A DNA stretch of 64,000 nt from Mugil cephalus (taxonomy: Eukaryota; Chordata; Actinopteri; Mugiliformes; Mugilidae), in contig NC_061789.1 in the NCBI RefSeq assembly GCF_022458985.1, forward strand, positions 2,521,501 to 2,585,500, given 5' to 3'. Made by a program: the position numbers and the translations under genes. Of the stretch, positions 12,371 through 23,858 are shown piece after piece (within the stretch, counting starts at the first letter, position 1; each line of letters begins with the position of its first letter). The notes under the pieces are model-generated. The model had not been told where the DNA came from. It ran no database searches and saw only the letters and a program-made list of their open reading frames with translations.

Positions 12371-15300
12371 TGTTCATTGAGATGCTTCACTCCCATGATA
12401 AACGCATACAAATATGTGGAATTAAAAACTACATTTCAGCAATGTTTAGTGTTTTTGACCTTTGCATTTTTTCCACGCCCACATTAATTCCACCTCCTCG
12501 ATCAATAGTTTAAGCAAGTGGAGAACAGCATGGAGATAAAGAAAAGCAAATGTAAGCTGGGATCTTAAGGATGGAGGTGACATGAAAAAGGGGACGTGGA
12601 GGTTGCCCGACTGTCAGTGTTTACTCCTCTGTGTAAATCTTTCCCTCGCCCTTATCTCCTCCACCCCTTGCTCTCCTTTGCTTATCCCACGATAAGCTTT
12701 ACTCGGGGGACGCCTTGCTGCCTGAGTGGTTCCTCAACAGGCACAACAGAGAGAGCAGAGATTGGAGGGCATGGGACGATAACTGGAGGAACATCTGCAC
12801 CTCATTCGGCCCCCGTGCTCGTGAATATACAGTCTGTAAAGTTAACTTATGTGTATACTTTTATAAATCCACTTCTCAATACCAAAGAGAAATTTTAAAG
12901 CAGCTATCCAGAGTGAAACACATCATCCTGTTCACCCAACTGTCACCAATGACCCAACATCGTAACACACAGCCTGGAAAGAAAAGAGCTCAATCACAGA
13001 CTTTTAACAGTGCCGTATTTTTTTTTCTTTTTTTTTTATATACCTCCAAAGCCTGAACCGCGGCGCAGAGCTGAAACATTACCAAGCCTGCATCATAAGC
13101 AGGAGAATAAATTTAACAACCGTATTTAAAATCCAACAATGCGGCACAAGAGTCAATGCCCCAGTAAACCGGAGTCATAAAAGATACTGAAACTCAATAA
13201 ATTCAAATAAACTGACTGATAAGTTTTTTGTATGAATAATGGCCTCATTCCATCTGAGGTGAAACTTTTCAGACGTTTTTTCTACACAGCAATAACACAC
13301 TTGTTTGCCCAAAGAAAATTTGATTAAAAGTATTTAAGTGTGTGTAAAGAATGGATGACATGGTAAGACTTATTAACAGAAAGCAGAAGCCCGACATAAT
13401 TAGGTTTCCTTCTAAACGTCTGTACATGATGAACAAACTGGGCCCAATTTTCATCTTTTAAGTCATTTGGAAGCAGAACTCATTCTTTCAACTGTTTGTT
13501 GTCTAAAAGCTGACATTACTCAAATATTTGAGTTATATACTAACAGAAACCAATAATGGACTGTGGTGACCATTTGCTGTTCGAATACGTTTAATCTTCC
13601 TCTACTAGCAACCACAGTTATTTATTTATTTTTACTATGAAACAACTGATCTTATTGAAATTCAAAGCTGCATCCATCATTTTTTGTGACGTCCTTGGCA
13701 ATTTGAAGAGGATATATAAATACACAATAACATGAATCCAACATATTATAGTAAAGGGATAAGGGATACTGAATGCAAAATCATAATAATAATGTATGTG
13801 TATAAATAACATTAGACCAAGTTTAATGTGGAACACATATAGTAAGTAGAGAGTCCCTACGTAATCTGTCCATCAGTTTTGACCCCTGCTTTAAATGACA
13901 GGTGTCTCAAACCTCGGCTCCATTCTCACTGAATACCTCCACTATTTTCTGTTACAGTGAAACTCCGCCAAAGTCGAGACATTGCACCACACTTCAGATC
14001 TTAGTTATAGCAGCAGCCACTTGGCACATTCCAGCTCTGCAAGCTACAAGTAAATGCAAACAGTCATTCTGTTACACAAACACATCGTGTACATCTTGCA
14101 CTAAGGGTGAAGGTAATTGACCTCAACAAGACGCTTTAAAGCCTTTTTTTTTTTTGCATTTTGCATTTTGTAGTTTTGCGGGACACATTCAATGTGTACA
14201 CTCTTTCGAGCAGACTGAAGCATAAAGTCAAACACACACCCACACAACAACAGCCCACTGCAGGGCGTTAGGATCAGTCATAGACTCCCCCGAGCATGTC
14301 TGTGTTGGAGCGAATGCATTGCGACAGGGAACCTGACTCACCACGGCACCCGGGGGGAGCTCCGGCATCAGCAGCGAGCCGTCGTGGTCGGCCGCTCCCG
14401 GCACCAAACCTCCTTTCTGAAGGGAAATGGCGCCCACCGCGTCATCCCGCGACTGTCAGCGTCAATTACGTCGACTTTTTCCCAATCATCTTCATGCTTC
14501 GATACGTCCTGAACTGGAGGTGAGTCAGTCATGGTCTCAGGGGCCTGAGACAAACCCGAGAACAAACCGCTCCACAGTCAGACGTGATATGAGAGTCAGC
14601 GTTTCGATGTCGATGACATTTAAAAGATGTTTTGATTAATTGGTGTTTGTATTAAGAAATCTTGGTGCACTTCTATCATGTGGCCAAAAATCAGGCAATA
14701 TAATTAACCGTTTTGGGAGCTTGTCCTCTCTCTTGTGCGTGCATCACATGTCAAATGTAATAGGATCAGTGTTGCATGTAGGAACGTTGATGTTCTGTGG
14801 GCTTTACTTTCTCCTGTGGGAGCCAACGAGTCCCGAGAGAAGTTCTCTACAAAGGCATCGCAGTTTCAAAGGCGTTTTGCAAAACCGCATCACGTCGAGC
14901 TACAAGCAGCATCTCCACGTTAAGATTTTACACAGAGTTAAGGTCATAAATGCGTTTAACAGCCGAGTTAGCCCGTAATGAACATGAGTTATTCTTATTA
15001 AACATGCTTCAAATCTGGGGCAGTTCACTGTAAACCTCCCACTAAATAATTCAACGCTTTATCCTCAACCTGTTATAAACAGTTTTTAAAAAATAGATGA
15101 GAAACCTTTTCTTATTCCTGGTGGATAGATGAAGCAAGTGCCTTCCTAAAAGAACAAAGAAAAAACAGAGGCTTTATCACCTCCAAATACAGAACAGGAG
15201 CGGAATATTTACCAGAACCAATTTTAAAAAGAGAACACATTATTAATGCTTATGTCTACATGAGCAACATTTCTTCCGTCATTACTTATTCACTGCTTAT
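12371..15300. other. Gene-free stretch with one CpG-rich patch
   Basis: Mostly AT-rich. The exception is about 14270-14600, which is CpG-dense and carries splice-like borders (see findings). No open frame crosses that patch, so no gene is called. Confidence 0.45.
13795..13880 (+). repeat. Dispersed repeat, copy B (uninterrupted partner of 2901-3000)
   Basis: It shares gtataaata, gtttaat-tggaacacatat, agtccctac and ctgtccatcagttt with copy A in the same orientation. It documents the empty state of the sequence to the right of the Tc1 insertion. Confidence 0.6.
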
Positions 15301-15303
15301 CGT

Positions 15304-15902
15304 TTAGAGCAGAGGTGTCAAACATGTGGCCAGAGGGTCTAATCTGGCTCCACGGGGTGAATTCACAAAGGAAGAGGAGAAGAAGAAGGAGGAACAAGAA
15401 GAAGAAAGGGAGAGAGAGAGAGAGAAAGGGGGATGAAGAGAAGGGGATATGTGGAAGGAGGGGGAGAAGGAAGAGGAGAGAAAGAATATGAAAAAGGAGG
15501 AGGAGGGAGAAGCTGAATATGAGAAAGAAGAAGAAGGGGGAGGAGGATTAGAAGAAAATGGGGAAGGAGGAGAAGAAGATAAAAGGAGAGGAAGAGGATG
15601 TGGAAGGATAAAGAGTAGCAAAGGGAGGAGGAAGAAAGGGTGAGGGGAGAAACAAAATGAGAAACGTTAGTTTTTTGTTAGTTTTTTCCAAAAAAACAAC
15701 ATTTTTCATTTAATTACATTGGCCCCTATTCCTCATTTGTCCACAAAGAGTCTTGCTTTTCAAAAAACGTATTAGTACTTCTTTGCACTAAAACAAAAGG
15801 ACGTATTTGCAGTTGCCTTCATGTATAGGTTATTTTGTTACTGGTGCGGCTCATTTGAGATTAAATTCATGTGACCCCTGAAATAAAATGGGTTTGACCC
15901 AG
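15304..15902. mobile_element. hAT-like non-autonomous repeat (ggtgtcaaac ... gtttgaccc ends)
   Basis: The left end reads agaggtgtcaaacatgtggcc and the right end ttactggtgcggctcatttg then gggtttgaccc. A second, shorter copy lies at about 26638-26835 (aaaggtgtcaaacat, taggttatgacgctgttgtg, gttactggttcggccc, atgagtttgactccc). This is the common fish family with ggtgtcaaac ends. The purine tract 15367-15655 is embedded in this copy and replaces part of its body. Confidence 0.55.
15367..15655 (+). repeat. Purine-only (GA-rich) low-complexity tract
   Basis: Nearly 290 bases consist almost entirely of G and A on the plus strand, built from gaaggagga-type units with no fixed period. The open frames it creates (lysine/glutamate-rich on plus, serine/proline-rich on minus) are by-products of composition. 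Such tracts can adopt triplex structures. Confidence 0.9.
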
Positions 15903-15933
15903 TGGAAATTAGCTCTGGCTCCTAGGACTGAGA

Positions 15934-15976
15934 GAACAAGAAAAAAGTTTGTTCTGGTCACATAATTTATACTCAG
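15934..15976 (+). repeat. Short dispersed repeat, copy 1
   Basis: gagaacaagaaaaaagtttgttctggtcacataatttatac (in parts: gagaacaagaaaaaag, ttctg-tca, taatttatac) recurs at 57750-57795. Family unknown. Confidence 0.45.
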
Positions 15977-16510
15977 TGTTGCCACAATTACCTTGAAAAA
16001 GTAATTCCTCTACAACACAGGACTGCCCGACCAACTTTTTCAACTCTTCCCCACTTACTGGCTTTGCACCCAAGTCCAGCTTTTGTAGTTTGTGTAGTGG
16101 AGGACCTCCTGACCTGCATTAGGTTCGCTTGTCTGTGTCGTGCTGCCACTCTAAATGTTTCTCTAAATTCGATGTTGTGTTTTTGAAGCTAGGTGGGATA
16201 GAGTGGACAGCCAGCCTTAATACTGTTGGCTTTAGCTGACACAAACTCAAAACATTGGAGGTATTTCCAGCTCCAAAACCTGCATCTCTCTCTTCCCTCT
16301 GTTGTTGTTTTTGTGTTGCTGTGTGGTATTACATGTGAGCTGTTCTCATGCATGCGTGATGTCACTCCCGCAAGAAGAAAGCAAAAATAGATCTTCTTCC
16401 TCAGGAAAATGGGAAAAATAGTAACGCACAGTAACTGTAATCTAATTACTAGTTTGAGAATAGTAACTCGGAAAAAAGTAGTCAGATTAGTGTATTGTGC
16501 TACGCATTTT
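15977..16510 (-). mobile_element. Degenerate hAT-type element with BED-finger remnant, family 2
   Basis: The plus-strand left end is cagtgttgccacaattacct, with tgaaaaagtaatt. The right end carries gtaactgtaatctaattact and gaatagtaactcgg. These match the ends of the fish hAT family that begins cagtgttggg and is full of gtaat/attac motifs. On the minus strand one frame reads VSAKANSIKAGCPLYP and, after a frame break, FRETFRV or NLEKHLEWQHDTDKR depending on frame, a recognisable BED-finger core with its HLxxxH end. It differs from the family at 6515 and 23859. Confidence 0.65.
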
Positions 16511-18159
16511 TCACAGATCATTTCCGCTAGCCACTAGCATTTACGCTTTTCCACATTGAGCACAATCACTCCCATTTCTGACCAATCAAATAATAGTTTC
16601 CAGACATGACACGTGAAAAATGTTCTGGCTGATTGATGTGTCAAGAATAAGCTACGAGGACTCACCAACAAGGGAAGTGAGAACAAACGTCTCGCTTGTC
16701 GGGGTAATTTAGAGTAATTTAGAGTCCACGGCCAGTTTAGAGTCTAACCTAGCTAACATGTCTTTGGAAGCAAACTAAAATGGTACAGAGAGAGCATCTA
16801 GACCCTGCTTCTAATTATTATAGATTCCAACACATCTCTTTACCCACTTCACACCAAATACACGGATCTGATCAGATATATGAGCTGATTTTCTTACTAA
16901 TCTTCTTTGTATAAATTGGCGTTAAACCAAGTGCATTGCAGAAACGTGGAAAGACTCTAACCTTAAGACTCTAAGACAATATGTTTTTGCACAATCCATT
17001 AAAATGAAGGACTGTACTCTTCTTGCTTTGTCAGCTGTGATTTGGTTTTCCCTGCTTTTCCTTTCTAAAAACTCCTTCGTGTTTCACTTTTTTTCTTGTT
17101 AGTTCTCGTCTCTTGCCGCTACCGTTTTTTCATTGTACATTGTCCATCATTAAGCCTCCTCCTTCCCTTGTGCTCTATCTTCTCTCAGTACATCTTGCAC
17201 ATCAATCCCTTCATTCCTCTCAAGTTCTCTGCGGTCAATGGCAAACAGGATTCAGAGCCTTAATTACACCCCTGAGGAGCGTCCCCCTCCTCCTCATCCT
17301 CTTATCACTGTTGCCCCCCTTACTCTCCTAGCATTGTTCCTCCTCCTTCTCTCCCTGCATTGCTTGCTCCCTTTGCATGCTTACATATTCTCTTGCCTTG
17401 CTTTCCGTCTTTATCTCTTGACCTGTCACCAAAACCCATTTTCTTCCTCTCCGCTTGTTGTCCCGGTCATCTTGTCCTGCTCACTCACTCCGTCCTTCCC
17501 TTCTCTTCCTTATCCATCTCTAACTCAGCGTTAAAGCATTTATCATGGCGTAGAAATGGGACAGGCTGTCAGACCCTCATGTCACTCATGGACTAAAGCT
17601 TTTCTCCGATTGCAGGCAAATCCGATTTGTTTCCTTAAATCAGATCTTCAGGACAGAGTGTCTTCCCAGTTATTTGCAAGAGATCAGGTTGGATCCCTGT
17701 GTCCACGCATCACCAGCTTGTCTGCATGGGTTGCTGTGGTAACAATGCAGGCATCAGTAAATCTGTAGCTATACGCTCCCGGTACGCCTTTGCAGGGATA
17801 GATTTCCTACTAGCTTTGCTCGTACAAAAGCCTCCCCCAAACTCCCAGCAGACAATTTATACCAGAGTATGTGTGCGGACTGCTGTTCTGCTACTAGCAA
17901 CATGAACATGAACTGTAAAGGCTTTTTGATTTGACGTTGCCCTTGTTTGTTGCTTTGAAATTCAATTTGAGCAGCTTCAAACGCATGCGTCTGTCTGATT
18001 GGAATCAGGAATCATTTAAAACCATCCCCACGTCTGGGTCAGAGTCACAAATAGAACAAAGAAAAAATGTATGCTTTTTCCTCTGTCTTCTAAAATCAAT
18101 CGGGATACAATTTGAAAACACTGCCAGTGTCAACTTCTTCAAATAACCACTGATTACGT
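16511..18159. other. Gene-free stretch, pyrimidine-rich in part
   Basis: About 17140-17525 is strongly C/T-biased on the plus strand, which creates leucine/proline-rich open frames without real coding signs. Nothing else is recognised. Confidence 0.45.
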
Positions 18160-18860
18160 GTCTGACAGACCCCAGTCAAGATACCGTTGTCAGTAATGTG
18201 GGGGCACCATAAGGGACTGCCCCGTCTCCATTTCTGTTCAGTCTTTACACCTCTGATTTCTGCCACCTGCAGAAGTTCTCTGATGTCTCTGCAGTGGTAG
18301 GGCGTATCAGAGATGGAAAGGAGGACAGTGATTGCAGATTTTGTGGAGCGGTCCCAGGCAAAGCACCTAATCCTGAATGTGGAGCAAAACCAAGAGCTGA
18401 CCACTGACTTCAGGAGGAAGAGGACACCAGTGGAGCCCATCACCATCCAGGGCCTGGAGTTGGAAGTAGTGGACCGCTACAAATACCTGACCGCTACAAC
18501 AGGCTGCAGTGATGCTGTGTACAAGAAGGAGCTGATTAGAACCCTACTTTCTCAGGAAGCTCAGGTCTCAGTGAGTTACTAGAGTCTTTCTACCAGTCTG
18601 TTGTAGCGAGTGCCCTGACCTTGCTGTGGTTTGTTGGGGGAGTAGTACCAGCAAAAAAGACATCAGCAGGATCAACGAATTGATCCGAAAGGATTGGTAG
18701 GGAGTTGGAGTCATTTGTCTCAGTGAGAGACAGGAGGATACTGGGTAAACTGCTCTCCATTATGGACAATCCATCCCATCCTCTACGCAAAACACTGTCA
18801 TTTTTGCTATGGGAGTTAAGAAGAATCAAGCACTGGCAAGATGGAGACGGCCAATGCCAA
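18160..18860 (+). pseudogene. Broken reverse transcriptase of an L2/Maui-type LINE
   Basis: Pieces of the C-terminal reverse-transcriptase region appear in order. GTAPSPFLFSLYTSDF (18213-18260) follows GAP-stop, where a Gln codon has become TAA. CHLQKFSD comes next, then in another frame TDFRRKRTPVEPITIQGLEL and YKYLTATTG, then a YQSVVASAL-type stretch, and finally RRILGKLLSIMDNPSHPLRK. Stops and frame changes separate the pieces, so it is dead. This order and wording are typical of L2-clade elements such as fugu Maui. It is transposon-derived and not a host gene. Confidence 0.85.
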
Positions 18861-20640
18861 CATTTTGAGCATCAAAATCGCTCTTCGGTGTCCCAGATGT
18901 TTGTCCATCTTCACGCAGTCTTTTATTCTGAAAATTAAGCTAGCTTTTGTCTTGAAAGCAGATCTTCATGTTTCTGTTGTTATTATTTATAAAGAAAACT
19001 TAAATTGAGGCTGAAAAAATGATGCAAGGAGGTAGGATGCAAACACAGGACATACCCACAGGTAACCACGTACTGTATGTACTCATTTTTATTTTAATGA
19101 AGACTTCAGGTTAAGGAGGAGCTGAGCAGAAACACCAGGAAGTAAAATGGTACATGAACAGATAGATTCAGGGTGAGGGAACAGATGAATGAACAGATGA
19201 CAAAGGACAAAAGGAAAACAGGGACTACGTATGCACACGCTGAGGCTAATGAGGCACAGGTGAAACTACTGATGTTCAAAAGTCAATACCATGACACTGT
19301 CAAAAGAGGTTGCCCTGCCAGTTGATATTAAGTCCTAGCTGCCCCTGCTGGTCAGAAATCTGTTAATGAAGTTTGCCCTGTGCAGTGACCTGGAAGAGGA
19401 GTAACCAGCGGAGAGTGAATGACCACTGTTGATGCTGTTAGGCTTTTCCAAGAGTTGCATCCCCAGTTTATGCATGGATATACTGTGTATATGCTTTAAT
19501 GTTTTATTTGTTTTCAGGGTTTTCTAATTTTTTTATTTCAGCGAAGCTACATGTTTAAATGAAACTATTATAATCCTGAATATTTAAACCCACTGAAAAG
19601 GCTTCCTCTTGATTCCAACACATGTCAAATCCCAAAGCTAGTCTTGCAGCTTTACCAAGTATATATTCTCGCATTTAACTTTATTAGACGGACAAAAAGA
19701 AGCAGACTTGAGCTATGCAAAGCATTTCACAGGCACCTAGGGCTGGCGAGGAAGAAAAATTAATGTCCTGGTCATGAATTACGGCATTATTCATATCCAT
19801 GACTTGCTGCTTCAGCACTCTTGTTGAAAGTGAACCTGGTGAAAGACAGTTTCCAAATTTCATTACGTTGTAGTGGGTGCTAGCCGCTCACCGTGCTGAT
19901 GACTCACGGTCAAAGTAGATAAATGAAATATTTTCCAGTGTGCAATGTGCGCGTGTGTGTGTTTGCCGTACATGTGAGGGCCTCAGCTACCAGTGAGCAT
20001 CTACGGGGATGGTGTGTTTCTCCCTCTACACTGTTCACATTCTTCACGTGCAGCATGGACGGGGAGCAGCGAAGCGTGGCATTGCACTACTCTGCTTGTT
20101 ATCAGCCAGAGAAGATGAGGATAGAAAGTGGGCAGACGGAGCCGGCAAGAGGGGAGAAAAGGAGGTGAATGGAAGGATGAGTAGAGAATGAGAAAAATGA
20201 GGGAGAAGCGCACGGATGACTGGAGAGGCAGAAAGGGATCGGATGAAGGGGCGGTGGGCCTCGGACAAATGACTAGGGGAGAGGAGAGAGGCAGACAGGA
20301 TGACACTTGAATCTGTGCCGAGAGCGGACGAGAGAAACTGTGACGGGATTAAAGGCGATGAAGACGGAGAGAAGAGTGAGAAGAAGAGGAGGCGTGTGTG
20401 TGTGTGTCCGGGTGGGGTGGGGGTGAGTGAGGTGGGGGTTTGAGTTACAGAAGATCTTCTTGTCAGAGAGAACAGTGACAGCCGTGTTATTAGCTTCCTG
20501 AAATATTCATCATGTGAAGACACTGGCGAAAACACATCGCATGCAAGTATAAATGAATCCTGCACGGAGTCCCAGTATTGTACGGAAGGCAAACCTAACT
20601 GCATAAACAACGGCAAATGGCTAAATAAAATTCAACCATT
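18861..20640. other. Gene-free stretch with a purine-rich region
   Basis: It contains a possible relative of the 12000-12370 repeat (19020-19300) and a G/A-rich region at about 20105-20445 that ends in (GT)n/GGGTGG sequence. The open frames there on both strands are composition artefacts. Confidence 0.45.
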
Positions 20641-20647
20641 CATATTC

Positions 20648-21400
20648 GGGTCTGGATGACGACAAGTTAAGTAAGGTATTCCAGACCTTCCTTCTCCCTG
20701 GCAATGAGGTTCTCATGAGGGATCTCGAGGCATTTCCAGAGGAGGAGATCTGTCATTTCCTGCAAATTCAAAGTCTCTCTCAGGTTCTGATCCCAGCTGG
20801 ACCTGTCTGGTAAACCTCCACAGGGAGGCAGCCAGGAGGCATCCTTGGCTGAAAAGGTTCTAGGTTAGTCTATCCCCCTCGCTCTGAAGGCCGGCAACGA
20901 AGGCCAACTGCGAGGTTGGCTCACGTCTTGTCCAAACTATTACGCACAATACAATACACTGCAAAGAGCACCAAAGAGCACGACTGTTATACAGGCATTT
21001 TCCGAATCATGCTGTGAGATTGTGTCATTGTGAAAATACTATCCAAAGTCGGGTTGGGGTGACGACAAACCAAGCAAGACTTCCCTCTGCCTAGCAGGGA
21101 GGGTTTCCAGGCAAGAGGAGATTTGTTTTCTCTCCAGCAAATTCTGAGTCTTCCTCAGGTTCTCCTCCTAGCTGGCTCTGCCTGGTAAACCTCCACCTCC
21201 AGGGAGGCAGCCTGGAGGCATTTCTTTAATCAATGTCGGGTTGGGATGACGACAAGCCAAGCAAGGTGTTCCAGAGCAATGAGCTCCGCATAAGGAATCG
21301 CAAGGCGTTTCTTAGCCAGATGAGATTCATTATCTCGTCAGCAAATTCCCCAGGAGGAGGCAACCATGGGTGCAAGACCATCTTCCACTGTCCCCTTTTG
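20648..21400 (+). repeat. Three diverged copies of an unnamed repeat, unit start ggatgacgacaa
   Basis: tcgggt-tggatgacgacaa starts copies at about 20648, 21049 and 21236. Shared downstream phrases include ccaagcaag, cagcaaattc, tcaggttctgatcc or tcctcctagctgg, ctgcctggtaaacctccac and agggaggcagcc-ggaggca. Copies 1 and 2 are about 400 bases apart, and copies 2 and 3 about 190, so copy 2 is shorter or truncated. This looks like serial insertion or local amplification of a fish interspersed repeat. Family not identified. Confidence 0.75.
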
Positions 21401-21739
21401 AGCCTAAGAAGCAGTGGTTCTACTTAGATATTGTCACCTCATCTTTTAACATCTGGATCAAATGATTGCAAACAAATGCACCGCAAAGACAGCATGTTAA
21501 AAAGCCTGCTAGCACATGTGTTGTACACCTTGGAATAACTTTTAAAACAGTCTGTATTTCTCATTCAGAAGAGGAAAAGAAAGCTACAATCTGTTATACG
21601 AAGCTCTCAGAACAGACTGTCTACTCGTCATTCATTCTCGGTGATCATGTTGTTGTGAAGATATTTATGTATTCCCAAGTTCAGAGGAGATTTGTGTCCT
21701 CTCGACTTTCGTCGTTTGCTTACTTATGTCACATCTGTT

Positions 21740-21810
21740 TCTCTTCACATGCGCCGGTTCACTAAGCTGAACAGACAATCCGAGTGATCTCTCTGAGCTG
21801 AAAACCTGCC
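21740..21810 (+). repeat. Dispersed repeat, copy 1 (aagctgaa...cagtc..gag.gatctctct)
   Basis: It shares gcgccggttcactaagctga and gtgatctctctgagct with 23585-23640 (gcgttggttctttaagctga, gcgatctctcttagct) in the same orientation. Family unknown. Confidence 0.45.
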
Positions 21811-23584
21811 GTCAGAGCACTAGACCTGAGGCACCAGTTCAGGACACGCTTCCAAAACAAGGGTCATGGACGTTTATCAACCTTTGCTTGGTGTGTCACA
21901 GCCCCAAGACTGAGCCCAGCCACTCGAAGGTGTGGGCCCATGTTTCAGTCTAAGTTCATGACCCGGGAAGACGGGAATGTAGACCGACTGGTAAATGGAA
22001 AGCTTTGCTTCATAGCTAAGCTTGATCTTCCGCCACAGTTTTGATAAAGATACACACATAAATCTAAGTGCATACCAGAGATATATTCCAGAAAACACAA
22101 AAATATCAAGGACAAATGTGGTATCTCAAAAAACAAAACAGTACGAGATTTTCATGGAAGTTCACGTAGAGGACAAGTCTCTCAAATGTCCAGCAGCTCT
22201 GAACTGCCAAAAAATAAAACACTCTGCACTTGAAAAGACAACATTATACAGTTCAACTGCCTTCAGGAATCGTATCACTGTATTTGCTTTAATGCGAAAG
22301 TGATTATTTATCCAGTCCCTGCTGTCCAGTGTTCGAAAAACTGTCAGCCACGCTTACATCATGTGTACTTTTAACGTACATGGAAGCTTCAGAGTGTCCT
22401 CGTGGTGCTGCCGGTGCATGAACTGTTCATGGTACACACGCCTTTTCCTGTCATTTGCACGCATACATTTTGCACACACATGTCAGCACCAATCAAATAG
22501 AAAAAGAAGAGGAGTTGTGTGTCCCTGCTGTTCTAATCCCAGCTTATAAGAGCAGAGGGAATAACATGAAGAGCCATAAATGCAAAAGGCAGTGCCAGAG
22601 GTTTTTAAAAGAATCCTCCGCAGACAAAGAACTGGCCATGGCGGTGCCGTATTTCTGAATGTAGATGTGTGTTTTTACACGAGGGGCTGAAATTGGGCAC
22701 ACCGACGTCATACTGAACTTATGTATTAAAAATGCAGACTTTCAGCATTTGATTTTCTGTGCTGAAGCTTTGAGTGAGATGAACGGAGTGTTTTAAATAT
22801 TTGATCAAATCCAGGTAGAGCCATGTGAAAGCATGCTTTGGCTGCTTGAAAAAGATGAGATCTAGTCCTAATGTATCTGCAAACATTAATGATTTATACT
22901 TAAAGGTGAACTTTTTGCAAGTGTTGACATTAAGATGGAGATGGTTTAACGTTAAATTTCAGTGGATTCAAGCAGTCCAACAATTCGACAATGGTGAAAT
23001 AATAACCCAACCTTGTACTTTTTTCATTAATTTCTTTATAAAATCATATTCACGCCCTGTAAATACGTACACAATCAAATTCTGAGGCGTTGAACGCTGT
23101 GTCAAGAGCAAACACAGCAGTGTGCTTACATTCAGCACAAGAGTGCTAAGCTCTTGAGTAATGAACTAATTATATTAACCCCATGCTTAGCAGGTTATGA
23201 AAATGTATTTCACACAGCCTGGAGAACTCGAGAAACTTGGGAAAACAACTTAGAGAGTTCAACAGCAGAGAACTTAGAAGGCTTCGAGGTGCCGACTCAT
23301 CACTTTAACGCTTCTTAAGTTAGAATGTAAAAAAACACTCTAACGTTTATTGGTAAGAGTTACGTCCGTTCACGTCGCCTCAGTCCAGACTGAAATGAAA
23401 ATGCAGCCAGCCAGCATCTGTTTTGGATAACATTAGCTGAGAAGCTAGGGAGCTGGAGAGCTGGCCTCTCCTGAACACTTTACTTCTTCCAAATGGTCCT
23501 GTTGTTATAAAATATTCATGCATTTAAATGTTCAGGTGAACTGATAATGATGTACTTTGCCAACTTCTGTCTTGTTTCTTTTCT

Positions 23585-23645
23585 CGTGCGTTGGTTCTTT
23601 AAGCTGAATGACCAGTCAGAGCGATCTCTCTTAGCTCCACCAGCG
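23585..23645 (+). repeat. Dispersed repeat, copy 2
   Basis: Partner of 21740-21810, lying 210 bases before the hAT copy at 23859. Confidence 0.45.
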
Positions 23646-23858
23646 ATTCAGATGTGGACTAGGCTGAAAAAAGCGTTGCCAGATGTACGTTATCACCCTC
23701 TGTACAATCAATAATTCCAAAAATCCCATAATGTACAATCATTTGACCCCTTCAATATATGGCTATTAGCAAACACAAACACCGCTGTTAGTTTATGTAA
23801 AGGTAAAACTGCATTATAAACTATATAGGTAATGTTTTACCCAGCAGATGGTCCTGAA

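Noticed and set aside
15304..15643. Long open frames on both strands (Ser/Pro-rich on minus, Lys/Glu-rich on plus)
   Set aside because: Produced by the purine-only tract; all frames are open because the sequence lacks T on one strand. No domain or splice context.
17113..17596. Leucine/proline-rich plus-strand frames
   Set aside because: C/T-rich low-complexity DNA; overlapping frames look alike and no domain is visible.
18590..18829. Minus-strand open frame over the LINE remnant
   Set aside because: Antisense shadow of reverse-transcriptase pieces that read on the plus strand.
20001..20616. 190-residue minus-strand open frame, the second longest in the window
   Set aside because: Serine/proline-rich translation of a G/A-biased region. 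It has no family resemblance, and another frame is equally open on the opposite strand.
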